Below are positions 16,732-25,285 of a stretch of 64,000 bases of DNA, one piece after another. How positions within the stretch are numbered: position 1 is the stretch's first letter; each line of letters starts with the position of its first letter. The DNA is from Spirosoma fluviale (GTDB lineage Bacteria; Bacteroidota; Bacteroidia; Cytophagales; Spirosomataceae), in NCBI GenBank assembly GCA_945901025.1, contig CAMDJW010000011.1:1-64000 (forward strand). The letters are read 5' to 3'. The notes beneath the pieces are model-generated. The model was not told the DNA's origin, did no database searches, and worked only from the letters and a program-made list of their open reading frames with translations. A program made the position numbers and the translations under genes.

Positions 16732-17370
16732 TTATTTTTTTCTAAGGATCAATAATCCGTCCCGAAGAGGAAGAAGCGTTTTTTCTATGCGATCATCTTC
16801 TAGGCATTTTTGATTGAAATCTCGCAAGGCAACTGTCGATTTATCTTGGGCAGATGCATCGATTATTTTACCACTCCACAAGACATTGTCGACGATCATG
16901 AGCCCACCCTTACGCACCTTATCAATCACCATGTCAAAATAAGCTGCATAATTCCTTTTGTCGGCGTCAATAAAAACAAGATCAATCGGCCCATCAATTT
17001 TATTTATTTCATCTTTTGCGTCTGCGATTCGATAGTCGATTTGAGAAGTATAAGTAGAGCGATTGAAAAATGAACGGGCAAATGTCTCCAATTCTTCGTT
17101 AATGTCAATGGTGATTAGTAAACCCTTTTCATCCAATCCTTCTGCCAAACAGAGAGCGGAATAACCGGTAAAAGTACCTATTTCAAGAATGAGCCTTGGC
17201 TGTAAAATTTTAGAAATTAAAGATAAAAATCTTCCTTGCAAATGCCCTGAAAGCATTCTAGGTTGCAAAATTAGTGCGTGTGTTTCACGATTCAATTCTT
17301 TTAATAAAGCGCTTTCAGGATCTGAAAATGATTGAGAATACGCTTCAATATTTGAATCGATAAATTCCAT
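16732..17370 (-). CDS. O-methyltransferase, SAM-dependent
   Basis: A 212-residue class I methyltransferase of the caffeoyl-CoA O-methyltransferase type (methyltransf_3). The SAM-binding loop LEIGTFTGYSALCLAEGL is near residues 61-78; the metal and catalytic segment VFIDADKRNYAAYFD is at about 130-144 and VDNVLWSGKI at about 159-168. The substrate is unknown. It starts 3 bases after the stop of the upstream methyltransferase gene. Confidence 0.9.
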   Translation of the reverse strand: MEFIDSNIEAYSQSFSDPESALLKELNRETHALILQPRMLSGHLQGRFLSLISKILQPRLILEIGTFTGYSALCLAEGLDEKGLLITIDINEELETFARSFFNRSTYTSQIDYRIADAKDEINKIDGPIDLVFIDADKRNYAAYFDMVIDKVRKGGLMIVDNVLWSGKIIDASAQDKSTVALRDFNQKCLEDDRIEKTLLPLRDGLLILRKK

Positions 17371-17373
17371 GAA

Positions 17374-18144
17374 TTATTTGATCCCAGTGTAAAAGAAATC
17401 GAGTGAATTTTCAGGCACATTGGATAAAAAATAATCATCCACCTGAATGGAATTGACTAACGAGTTATTTTGATTTGATAAAGAATTGCGGCTTAAGCGA
17501 TTTGCTAAATCATAAGGAACCTGTAACCAAGTTCTTGGAAGGCGATATTGCAAATTAAAAATATCAAATTTTGTAATGCGTTCCACCGACTTTTTATTCT
17601 CTTCGTAGTATTTCATGACCTTATCATTTCCATGAACACCTTCGGTAATTACGTTTGAGAAATGTTTTTCCATTAATTTTTGTAAACCATCCGCATAATA
17701 TTCACGCACATGCCATGGGTTTCGTGTCAATGAAAACTTCTTATTGACCGTCGTCAAATACAATTTACCCCCTGGTTTTAATACTCGGGCTGCTTCGGCC
17801 AGAAAAAATGAATCAGGTTCAATATGCTCAATCACTTGAAAAGTGATCACAAAATCAAAATGATTATCAGGCAAATCCTGAAGTGGTGGCAAAAACATGT
17901 CAATAAAAGTGAAATCAGGGTACTTTTGTCCCAATGATCCCATTAATTCTGTATTTTTATCTACCCCTGTATAGCTTGAAACTTTATCTGCTAAAACCCC
18001 TACTCCTCTGCCCGTACCGCAGCCAATTTCCAATACATTTCCACTGATCAAATGACTAACATGCTGATATGGAAATAAAAGTCGCTGGTGAACGGGATTA
18101 TCTGAAGCAATTTCAGATGAGGCTATTTCAGTAGTTTTGTACAT
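17374..18144 (-). CDS. Class I SAM-dependent methyltransferase
   Basis: A 256-residue protein with the motif VLEIGCGTGRGVGVLAD (about 37-53), FDFVITFQVIEHIEPDSFFL (about 98-117) and LKPGGKLYLTTVNK, i.e. a methyltransf_11 fold. The C-terminal third has no clear family match, so the substrate is unknown. I use the ATG at 18144; a TTG two codons upstream is possible. It is cotranscribed with the O-methyltransferase downstream. Confidence 0.85.
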   Translation of the reverse strand: MYKTTEIASSEIASDNPVHQRLLFPYQHVSHLISGNVLEIGCGTGRGVGVLADKVSSYTGVDKNTELMGSLGQKYPDFTFIDMFLPPLQDLPDNHFDFVITFQVIEHIEPDSFFLAEAARVLKPGGKLYLTTVNKKFSLTRNPWHVREYYADGLQKLMEKHFSNVITEGVHGNDKVMKYYEENKKSVERITKFDIFNLQYRLPRTWLQVPYDLANRLSRNSLSNQNNSLVNSIQVDDYFLSNVPENSLDFFYTGIK

Positions 18145-18214
18145 ATTCAATTAATTGAAGCGTAAAGTTAAGGATAATTAAAAAGAATTTAATTGATATT
18201 TCATAATTTGCCAC

Positions 18215-18841
18215 ATGCAATTACAAATTGGGAATTTAAACCAAAATAACTTTTTGCCCTGCGATGGTCAGGTCAATTATCATCCCTATGCTTTCTCAAA
18301 AGAAGAAATTGAGGCGTACTTCCATGATTTATCCAATGAAATAAGTTGGCAGCAAGATGTGGTCAAATTATTTGGCAAGACCTATATCACAGACCGAAAG
18401 GTCGCTTGGTACGCGGAAAAACCATTCATATATCGTTATTCAGGCCAATCGAAGACTGCGTTACCATTTTCACCTACACTGATGGATATTAAATCAAGGG
18501 TAGAAAAGATTACCGGTGCTGAGTACAATGCGTGTCTTTTGAATTATTACCACAATGGATCTGAGGGAATGGGTTGGCACAGTGACAACGAAAAAAGCAT
18601 TCGTCCCAATAGCAGCATCGCCTCCGTGAGCTTGGGAGTCTCAAGAAAATTTCAATTTAAACATAAAACCAATGGCCTTAAATTTGACCTAATTCTAGAC
18701 TCAGGAAGCGTTTTGGATATGCGAGGAGAGACACAAGAATTTTGGCTGCATGCTTTACCCAAAAGCAAAAAAGTCGTAGGAACTAGAATCAATTTGACCT
18801 TTAGAAAAATGGCTGATTCATGTGAAATTGGCCAAGCATAA
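18215..18841 (+). CDS. alkB: AlkB-like 2-oxoglutarate/Fe(II) dioxygenase
   Basis: A 208-residue AlkB-family enzyme that removes alkyl groups from DNA or RNA by oxidation. Iron ligands are His122 and Asp124 (GWHSDNE) and His179 (WLHALPKS); the 2-oxoglutarate arginines follow in GTRINLTFR (Arg191). NYYHNGSEGMG upstream is typical of the AlkB2/3-like subgroup. It is a lone gene, followed after 26 bases by rlmB. The MGMT-like gene 4 kb away is on the other strand. Confidence 0.9.
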   Translation: MQLQIGNLNQNNFLPCDGQVNYHPYAFSKEEIEAYFHDLSNEISWQQDVVKLFGKTYITDRKVAWYAEKPFIYRYSGQSKTALPFSPTLMDIKSRVEKITGAEYNACLLNYYHNGSEGMGWHSDNEKSIRPNSSIASVSLGVSRKFQFKHKTNGLKFDLILDSGSVLDMRGETQEFWLHALPKSKKVVGTRINLTFRKMADSCEIGQA

Positions 18842-18867
18842 AGAATTATAAAAAATATTGCCGACCT

Positions 18868-19683
18868 TTGTCGGAAATTTCAGCAAACGACGTGTCAGAA
18901 GAAAACGAATCAAGACCCCCATTTAAAAGACCATTTAAGCATTTTACAACCCCTCAAACAGATAACAAAGAAATTGTATTTGGGATACAATCGGTGTTAG
19001 AAACCTTGAGATCTGGGAAAGAAATAGACCGATTATTAGTCCAAAGGGAATTGGGGAATACTGAAATATTAGATTTGGCTAAAGAAAAAGGGGTTCAAGT
19101 TCAAAAAGTTCCTTTAGAAAAGTTAAATCGAATCACAAGAAAAAATCACCAAGGAGCGATTGCATTTGTTTCGGCGATACATTATGCAAAATTGGAAAAC
19201 GTAATAGCAACTACCTTTGAAAAAGGTCAAGTGCCTTTAATTTTAATTTTAGACCGAATTACGGACGTTCGTAATTTTGGAGCGATCGCAAGAACGGCAG
19301 AATGCGCGGGTGTGCATGCGATTGTCATTCCAGCGCGTGGAGCTGCACAGATCAATGCAGATGCGATGAAAACTTCATCGGGCGCCTTGAACTTTATTCC
19401 CGTTTGCAAAGAGGAAAACCTAGTTCAAACCGTTGACTTCCTACAAAACTCAGGATTGAAAGTTATCTCTTGTACCGAAAAAACAAAAACATCAATTTAC
19501 ACGTGTGACTTGACGGTTCCATTAGCCGTTATATTAGGTTCAGAAGAAGATGGAATTTCAGATGAATTAATTCGTAAATCGGATGAATTAGCTGCCATTC
19601 CTCAAAGTGGCCAAGTGGGTAGTTTAAATGTGTCTGTTGCCACAGGAGTTGTTATTTTTGAAGCAACACGCCAGCGAGTTTAA
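18868..19683 (+). CDS. rlmB: 23S rRNA (guanosine-2'-O-)-methyltransferase RlmB
   Basis: A SpoU/TrmH-class knot methyltransferase. A substrate-binding domain (EIVFGIQSVLETLRSGKEIDRLLVQ, about 31-55, split by the family's usual spacing) precedes the SPOUT domain with DRITDVRNFGAIARTAEC (about 129-146), LGSEEDGI and NVSVATGVVIFEA near the C-terminus. In E. coli RlmB modifies G2251 of 23S rRNA. The start is a TTG at 18868; no ATG occurs in the N-terminal region. The charged extension before residue 30 is less conserved. Confidence 0.9.
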   Translation: MSEISANDVSEENESRPPFKRPFKHFTTPQTDNKEIVFGIQSVLETLRSGKEIDRLLVQRELGNTEILDLAKEKGVQVQKVPLEKLNRITRKNHQGAIAFVSAIHYAKLENVIATTFEKGQVPLILILDRITDVRNFGAIARTAECAGVHAIVIPARGAAQINADAMKTSSGALNFIPVCKEENLVQTVDFLQNSGLKVISCTEKTKTSIYTCDLTVPLAVILGSEEDGISDELIRKSDELAAIPQSGQVGSLNVSVATGVVIFEATRQRV

Positions 19684-19704
19684 TCTTTTAAATTAATCTT
19701 TAGT

Positions 19705-20451
19705 TTAACCGCGATTGATCAAATTAGCAGAAGCCTGCGCAGTGGGCAATAAAGTCACGTCTGATAAATTGACATGTGCGGGCGCCATCACCATATATCT
19801 CAAAACCTCAGCGACATCCTTAGCTACAAGCGGCTCGAAACCCTTGTAAACCGCATCCGCTTTGTCCACATCCCCTTTAAATCTCACCGCGGAAAACTCC
19901 GTATTAACTGCTCCAGGGGCTAAATTAGAAACTTTTATACCAAAAGGATTTAGATCGATGCGCATGCCTTGGGATAAAACCTCAACAGCTGCCTTAGAAG
20001 CACAATAAACAGCGCCATTGGCATAAATTTGTTTTCCTGCAATCGATGAAATATTGATAATATGGCCGCTTTTGCGGGCAATCATGAATGGAATAACCGA
20101 TTTAGACACATATAATAAACCATTGACATTGCCATGCATCATCGCATCCCAATCGGCGACGACACCATCTTGAATGGATGAAAGTCCATGTGCATTTCCA
20201 GCATTATTGATCAAAACGTCAATATTTTTCCAATCGTCAGCTAAACTAGCAAAAGAAGATTGCACTTGGCCCAAATCACGAACATCAAATATCAAAATCG
20301 TAGAATCAACCGAAATTTCTTTTTGCAAAGCCTCCAATCGATCTTTTCTTCTCCCACATAAAATTAATTTATATCCATTTTCAGCTAAAACTAAAGCTGT
20401 TTCACGTCCAATTCCTGAACTAGCACCTGTAATGCAAGCAATTTTTTCCAT
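19705..20451 (-). CDS. Short-chain dehydrogenase/reductase
   Basis: A 248-residue classical SDR. The NAD(P)-binding motif TGASSGIG is at 8-15, with an Arg-Arg pair after beta-2 (CGRRKDR) suggesting NADP. NNAGNAHG is at 82-89; the catalytic residues are Ser135/136, Tyr149 and Lys153 (YCASK). It is closest in pattern to the YdfG-type 3-hydroxy acid dehydrogenases. It is a single gene divergent from pth. Confidence 0.9.
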   Translation of the reverse strand: MEKIACITGASSGIGRETALVLAENGYKLILCGRRKDRLEALQKEISVDSTILIFDVRDLGQVQSSFASLADDWKNIDVLINNAGNAHGLSSIQDGVVADWDAMMHGNVNGLLYVSKSVIPFMIARKSGHIINISSIAGKQIYANGAVYCASKAAVEVLSQGMRIDLNPFGIKVSNLAPGAVNTEFSAVRFKGDVDKADAVYKGFEPLVAKDVAEVLRYMVMAPAHVNLSDVTLLPTAQASANLINRG

Positions 20452-20505
20452 AACAAAATATTTTAACGAAGGTAATGTCTAAATTTGTAAAATAATATCA
20501 ATTCC

Positions 20506-21066
20506 ATGAATTACCTGATTGTTGGCCTAGGAAATATAGGCCCAGAATATCTTTTCACACGGCATAACATAGGGTTTATGGCGGTCGATTATTTGGCCCG
20601 ACAAAAAGATATTAAATTTTCAACGGACCGACTCGGTTCCATCACATCTTATAAACTCAAAGGAAAGACCATATATCTATTAAAGCCTAATACATATATG
20701 AATCTAAGTGGGAAATCAGTTCTTTACTGGAGCCAACAATTAAAAATAGAAATTGATCGCTTATTAATCGTTTTAGACGATATCGCTTTGCCTTTTGAAA
20801 CCATTCGATTAAAACCCAAAGGATCTAATGGGGGACATAATGGATTAAAAAGCATAGAAGCATCCTTGACAACGACTGAATATGGAAGATTGCGTATGGG
20901 TATTGGAAGTGATTTTCCGAAAGGAAGACAAGCTGATTACGTGTTAGGCAACTTCGAAACCAAGGAATTAGACCAAATTTCATTCGTCTTAGATCGCAGC
21001 TCTGAAATAATCAAAGGATTTTGCTTGGAAGGAATCCAACAAACAATGAATAAATTTAACCAATAG
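20506..21066 (+). CDS. pth: Peptidyl-tRNA hydrolase
   Basis: A 186-residue Pth that recycles peptidyl-tRNA released from stalled ribosomes. The start YLIVGLGNIGPEY and catalytic His20 in FTRHNIGF are in place, as are PNTYMNLSGKSV (about 61-72), the catalytic Asp in VLDDIALPFE, and GSNGGHNGLKSI (about 106-117). The length is normal. Confidence 0.96.
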   Translation: MNYLIVGLGNIGPEYLFTRHNIGFMAVDYLARQKDIKFSTDRLGSITSYKLKGKTIYLLKPNTYMNLSGKSVLYWSQQLKIEIDRLLIVLDDIALPFETIRLKPKGSNGGHNGLKSIEASLTTTEYGRLRMGIGSDFPKGRQADYVLGNFETKELDQISFVLDRSSEIIKGFCLEGIQQTMNKFNQ

Positions 21067-21249
21067 TTGTATTATTTGAAGAATTATTGATTTATTTTAA
21101 TATTTCAATATTAGAATTATTCAAAACAATTAATAAATTTGACAAAATTAAATTTGGTAAAAATGAGATTAGTATTAATAATATACTGAATTGTAGGTTA
21201 TTTTTAGAAAAAACAGATTTGCCAGCACAAAAATTGTCTAAAATAAAGT

Positions 21250-21280
21250 TTTGCAATATTAAAAAAATGCAATAAATTTG
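21250..21280 (+). promoter_or_regulatory. Consensus Bacteroidota promoter for the secreted protein at 21316
   Basis: TTTG (21250-21253), a 19-base spacer, then TAAATTTG (21273-21280) match the -33/-7 consensus exactly. The ATG lies 35 bases past the -7 box. Confidence 0.7.
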
Positions 21281-21315
21281 TATTGTTGATTTAGTAAATA
21301 AATATAACAAAACAA

Positions 21316-21780
21316 ATGAATAGTAAAATAACAGTGATTAGCGTCCTACTAGGTTTAGGATTCATCAACCCAACAGTACAAGCAAGCGGTTTGACAGGAA
21401 AAGGAGCAAATGCCATCGTGTCATCAAAGAGAGAAACTCTTTCAGAAGTAATTCAAACATTAATATTAAAAGAAAATTCAGGAACAAAGACTTCGTCAGC
21501 GAGCCTAACTATTTCAATATTAGAGGATTATCAAAAAAATAATCAAAATTACCTTAAAGTAACTAAAGAAGAAAAAGCCATTTTTAATGCAACGATCAAG
21601 ACTATTATTTCACAAGGAGATAATATTTCAGATGTCAGCACGTTAACATGGATAAAAGAAATAAGTAAATCAGCCAATGCGATCAATGTCGTTTGGGCTG
21701 TAGTAGAAGAAGAAAAAAGTATCGAAACTTCGGCAAATAATTTGTCAGAGACTCAGGCAGATACGATTGTCATATTCTAA
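21316..21780 (+). CDS. Secreted protein of unknown function
   Basis: A 154-residue protein with a Sec signal peptide (MNSKITVISVLLGLGFINPTVQA, cleavage after QA). The mature part is Ser/Thr/Lys/Glu-rich, probably helical, without cysteines, and ends in the hydrophobic TIVIF. I recognise no family. It has its own consensus promoter, and a duplicated 27-bp element with two terminators lies downstream. The 249 bases before it (21067-21315) are very AT-rich and hold only the promoter. Confidence 0.6.
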   Translation: MNSKITVISVLLGLGFINPTVQASGLTGKGANAIVSSKRETLSEVIQTLILKENSGTKTSSASLTISILEDYQKNNQNYLKVTKEEKAIFNATIKTIISQGDNISDVSTLTWIKEISKSANAINVVWAVVEEEKSIETSANNLSETQADTIVIF

Positions 21781-21796
21781 TTTAGATTGTTAGTAG

Positions 21797-21823
21797 TTTT
21801 CATAGTTAAATAGGTTTAGAGGT
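21797..21823 (+). repeat. 27-bp direct repeat, copy 1
   Basis: The element catagttaaataggttta, preceded by TTTT and followed by gaggt, recurs exactly at 21915-21941. Each copy is followed within a few bases by a terminator hairpin. Confidence 0.85.
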
Positions 21824-21829
21824 ATTCAG

Positions 21830-21868
21830 AAAAGGTGTTGTTTTTAATGACACCTTTTTATTTTTTTT
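21830..21868 (+). terminator. Rho-independent terminator 1
   Basis: AAAAGGTGT pairs with ACACCTTTT (21830-21838 with 21850-21858), followed by a long T tract. Confidence 0.85.
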
Positions 21869-21914
21869 GCACTAAACTTATATTTTGTCCACAAAATAGC
21901 TATATTCGTATAAA

Positions 21915-21941
21915 TTTTCATAGTTAAATAGGTTTAGAGGT
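21915..21941 (+). repeat. 27-bp direct repeat, copy 2
   Basis: Exact second copy of 21797-21823, 118 bases downstream. Confidence 0.85.
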
Positions 21942-21947
21942 TACATA

Positions 21948-21982
21948 AATAAGGCCAGAAGTCTCTTCTGGCCTTATTTTCA
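21948..21982. terminator. Terminator 2 (possibly bidirectional)
   Basis: A 14-bp perfect stem AATAAGGCCAGAAG/CTTCTGGCCTTATT (21948-21961 with 21965-21978) with a 3-base loop. It lies 20 bases past the metG stop and may end metG transcription as well. Confidence 0.8.
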
Positions 21983-22002
21983 TTTATTAAATGGGGTAAA
22001 AA

Positions 22003-24033
22003 TTAATTTACTGTTGCACCATTCCAGATTTTTTTATCGGGCTGTACAAAAGAAAGTGACCCATCCGCGTCCTCAGCCATCAAAATCATCCCTTCACTTT
22101 CCAAACCCATCATTTTCCTAGGTGCTAAGTTGGCCAAGAAACTAACCTGCTTTCCAATGACCTCTTCGGGCTTAAAATGCTCAGCGATTCCACTTAGAAT
22201 GGTACGCTCTTTGATCCCATCATTTACCGTTAGCTTCAATAGTTTTTTACTCTTTTCCATTTTTTCAGCGGCAATAATTTCACCTATCCGAATATCCATT
22301 TTGGCAAAGTCGTCAAATTCAATCGTCTCCTTAACAAGCGGAACAGTTTTAGAAGCTAATTCCATAAGATTTTTGGTTTTATTTAATTTATCAATTTGAA
22401 CTTGGATGGCATCATCCTCTATTTTATCAAACAACAAACCTGGATTTTTCAATGTTCGACCAGCCGGAATAATTTCAAAATCCCCAATATTTGTCCAAGA
22501 ATACTCAGACATTCCAAGAGCTTCCCTCAATCTAAAAGAGGTAAATGGGATAAAGGGTTCCAGGGCAATCGCTGACTGTGCGACCAATTGGACCGCAAAA
22601 TTCAACATAGAACCTGCTTTTTCTCGATCCTCCTTAATCACCTTCCAAGGTTCAGTCTCTGCCAAGTATTTATTCCCAAGCCTTGCAATTTCCATCGCGA
22701 TCACCAAGGCGTCCCTAAATTTAAATACGGCTAAAGCAGCATCTAATTTGGCCGGAATATCCTTCAAGGCAATTATCAAATCTGCTTCTAAACTTGATTC
22801 TGTAGACTTAATAGGCACTTGTGAGTCGAAGTTTTTATCAATCAACACAAAAGCCCTATTGACAAAATTTCCTAAGATGGCTACTAATTCCGAATTATTT
22901 TTGGTCTGAAAATCAGTCCATGTAAAGTCTGAATCTTTAGTTTCAGGACTTAAAGAAGTCAAGGTATAACGCAAAACATCCTGTTTTCCTGGAAAATCCT
23001 GTAAATATTCATGCAGCCAAACAGCCCAATTTCGAGAGGTCGATATTTTATCGCCCTCCAAATTCATGAACTCATTGGCAGGTACTTGGTCTGCCAACTG
23101 GAATTCCCCGTGTGCCATGCACATCGCAGGAAAAATCAAACAATGGAAAACGATATTGTCTTTGCCTATGAAATGAACAATTTGACTATCCTTGGCCTTC
23201 CAATATTTCTCCCAGTCAGGTGTCAACTGAGTTGTCATGGACATATAACCGATGGGAGCATCAAACCAAACATATAGCACCTTCCCTTCCGTATCAGGCA
23301 AAGGAATAGGAACCCCCCAATTCAAATCTCGGGTCATCGCACGCGGCCTTAGGCCTTCCTGCAACCATGATTTCACTTGGCCCAGCACATTTGGCTTCCA
23401 TTCTGGATGCGAATCAACATATTTCGTTAACTCTCCTTGCCACTGATCTAAGGGCAAAAACCAGTTCTTCGTAGGCTTTAATACAGGCGAAGCGCCGCTC
23501 AACATCGATTTAGGATTCAATAACTCATTAGGGGATAAAGTAGTCCCACATTTTTCACATTGATCTCCATAAGCCCCTGCTTGCTTACAAGAAGGACAAT
23601 CCCCAGTAATGTAGCGATCAGCTAAAAATTGATTCGCCGACTCATCAAAATATTGCATTGTCGTCTCCTCGACGAATTTTCCTTCCTCGTATAGCTTCAA
23701 AAAGAAATCTTGAGAAAACTGATGATGCACAGGATCCGAGGTCCTCCCATAAAAATCAAACGATATACCAAAATCCTTAAAAGAGGATTTAATTTCTTTA
23801 TAGTAATAGTCAACCACCTCTTGGGGCGTCTTACCCTCCTTTTGGGCTTTAATTGTAATAGGAACCCCATGTTCATCCGTCCCAGAAACAAAAATCACAT
23901 CCTTCTTCTGTAAACGTAAAAAACGCACATAAATGTCAGCAGGCAAATAACAACCAGCTAAATGACCAATATGAATAGGACCATTCGCATAAATTAAAGC
24001 TGCTGTCACTGTAGTCCGTGAAAATGTAGACAT
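22003..24033 (-). CDS. metG: Methionyl-tRNA synthetase
   Basis: The 676-residue class I synthetase charges tRNA-Met. HIGH is at 21-24, the zinc knuckle has Cys146, Cys149, Cys159 and Cys162 (four-Cys type), and the KMSKS loop appears as KISTS at about 329-333. The C-terminus carries the EMAP/Arc1p-like tRNA-binding domain (DFAKMDIRIGEI at about 564, NLAPRKMMGLESEGM near the end), which dimerises the enzyme. It is single and divergent from rpsU. Confidence 0.97.
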   Translation of the reverse strand: MSTFSRTTVTAALIYANGPIHIGHLAGCYLPADIYVRFLRLQKKDVIFVSGTDEHGVPITIKAQKEGKTPQEVVDYYYKEIKSSFKDFGISFDFYGRTSDPVHHQFSQDFFLKLYEEGKFVEETTMQYFDESANQFLADRYITGDCPSCKQAGAYGDQCEKCGTTLSPNELLNPKSMLSGASPVLKPTKNWFLPLDQWQGELTKYVDSHPEWKPNVLGQVKSWLQEGLRPRAMTRDLNWGVPIPLPDTEGKVLYVWFDAPIGYMSMTTQLTPDWEKYWKAKDSQIVHFIGKDNIVFHCLIFPAMCMAHGEFQLADQVPANEFMNLEGDKISTSRNWAVWLHEYLQDFPGKQDVLRYTLTSLSPETKDSDFTWTDFQTKNNSELVAILGNFVNRAFVLIDKNFDSQVPIKSTESSLEADLIIALKDIPAKLDAALAVFKFRDALVIAMEIARLGNKYLAETEPWKVIKEDREKAGSMLNFAVQLVAQSAIALEPFIPFTSFRLREALGMSEYSWTNIGDFEIIPAGRTLKNPGLLFDKIEDDAIQVQIDKLNKTKNLMELASKTVPLVKETIEFDDFAKMDIRIGEIIAAEKMEKSKKLLKLTVNDGIKERTILSGIAEHFKPEEVIGKQVSFLANLAPRKMMGLESEGMILMAEDADGSLSFVQPDKKIWNGATVN

Positions 24034-24119
24034 ATCTTGAAATTCAATTAAAAGACAAAAATAAGTAAAAAATCATCAACCCGTCGATAAAATATGCAAT
24101 CAAAAATTCATCTATTGAC

Positions 24120-24150
24120 TTGCAATTCAAAAAAAATAAAATTATCTTTG
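24120..24150 (+). promoter_or_regulatory. Promoter of rpsU
   Basis: TTG (24120-24122), a 20-base spacer and TATCTTTG (24143-24150) fit the Bacteroidota consensus; rpsU starts 31 bases further on. Confidence 0.7.
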
Positions 24151-24181
24151 CATTCCATTTTTAATACAAAAGAGAACATAC

Positions 24182-24376
24182 ATGTTAATTATTTCAATTA
24201 AAGAGAACGAGTCAATTGATAAAGCTTTAAAGCGTTTCAAAAAGAAATTTGAAAAAACAGGTGTAGTGAAAGAACTTCGTAGAAGATCTGCATTCGAAAA
24301 ACCATCAATCGCTCGACGTACAGAACTTATTCGTGCATCTTACAAGCAGACTACATACGGGAATATAAACAACTAA
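24182..24376 (+). CDS. rpsU: 30S ribosomal protein S21
   Basis: A 64-residue basic protein. KENESIDKALKRFKKKFEKTGVVKELRRR (about 7-35, in segments) is the S21 pattern, followed by FEKPSIARR. In Bacteroidota S21 takes part in sequestering the anti-Shine-Dalgarno region, which fits the lack of SD sequences in front of most genes here. It has its own promoter; xerC follows after 39 bases. Confidence 0.96.
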   Translation: MLIISIKENESIDKALKRFKKKFEKTGVVKELRRRSAFEKPSIARRTELIRASYKQTTYGNINN

Positions 24377-24415
24377 TTCCTACCAAATATTTAAAGAATT
24401 GACTACTTTCGGGCT

Positions 24416-25285
24416 ATGAATCGAGAGTTAGTCAATTTTTTTTTGTTACACCTCAAAGTAGAAAGAAGACTAAGCATTCATACAGTCACCGCGTATGAAA
24501 ATGACCTCAAGCAATTTCTGGCATTTATCGGATCAGAGGTTGACATAACAGAAATCAAATCAGATTTAATTAGAAGTTGGCTGATACAATTATCAGACGA
24601 TACCATTCAAAACCGTAGCATCAATCGTAAATTAGCTACTTTAAGAACTTTTTTCAAATTTTTATTACGTCGGGCTGATCGAAAAGACAACCCAATGACC
24701 ACGATAAAAATGATTAAAACGAAGAAAAAATTACCACAATTTCTTCGGGAATCCGAAATAGAACCGTTATTTAATACCCCCATTGACATCAACTCGTTTG
24801 AAGATTTGAGAGATCAGTTGATTTTATACTTGCTATATGGGACCGGAATCCGTTTGGCAGAATTAATTTCCTTAAAAAGAGTGCAGACTAATTTACAATC
24901 TGGTACGATCCGAGTCATTGGAAAAAGAAATAAAGAGCGAATCATTCCCATCCCAAAACTGATTGAGGTCCTGATTGAAAATTACCTCAAAGCCTGTCCT
25001 TATACGCATGATCATTTATTGTTGACCGACAAAGGGGAAATACTCTATCCGGTTTTTGTTCAGAGGCTGGTTAAAAAACAATTGAGTCGCATTAGCACCT
25101 TAGAGAAACTATCACCCCATATTTTACGCCACACTTATGCCACGCATTTATTGAACCGTGGGGCTGATCTAAATGCCATTAAAGAGCTGTTGGGACATGC
25201 TAATTTAGCTGCAACCCAAGTATACACGCATAATTCAATGGAAAAAATCAAGGAAATTTATTCACAAGCGCATCCTAAAGCCTAA
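24416..25285 (+). CDS. xerC: Tyrosine recombinase XerC
   Basis: A 289-residue site-specific recombinase of the Xer type that resolves chromosome dimers at dif. The catalytic set is complete: Arg146 (GTGIRLAEL), Lys170, His235 and Arg238 (HILRHTYATHLL), His261 (LLGHANLAATQ) and Tyr270. An N-terminal SAM-like core-binding domain covers residues 1-90. Its location next to rpsU, and not beside mobile genes, favours the housekeeping role over a phage integrase. The stop overlaps that of the convergent thrB. Confidence 0.9.
   Translation: MNRELVNFFLLHLKVERRLSIHTVTAYENDLKQFLAFIGSEVDITEIKSDLIRSWLIQLSDDTIQNRSINRKLATLRTFFKFLLRRADRKDNPMTTIKMIKTKKKLPQFLRESEIEPLFNTPIDINSFEDLRDQLILYLLYGTGIRLAELISLKRVQTNLQSGTIRVIGKRNKERIIPIPKLIEVLIENYLKACPYTHDHLLLTDKGEILYPVFVQRLVKKQLSRISTLEKLSPHILRHTYATHLLNRGADLNAIKELLGHANLAATQVYTHNSMEKIKEIYSQAHPKA

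Noticed and set aside
21087-21275. A 62-codon plus-strand frame between pth and the secreted protein gene
   Set aside because: Composition is that of AT-rich non-coding DNA (Ile, Asn, Lys, Phe), and its end overlaps a consensus promoter.
22130-23446. Several plus-strand frames inside metG
   Set aside because: They are antisense shadows of a well-supported synthetase gene.
24416-25285. XerC gene as a phage or element integrase near an attachment site
   Set aside because: It has the size and motifs of chromosomal XerC, no mobile genes lie around it, and the neighbours are housekeeping genes.
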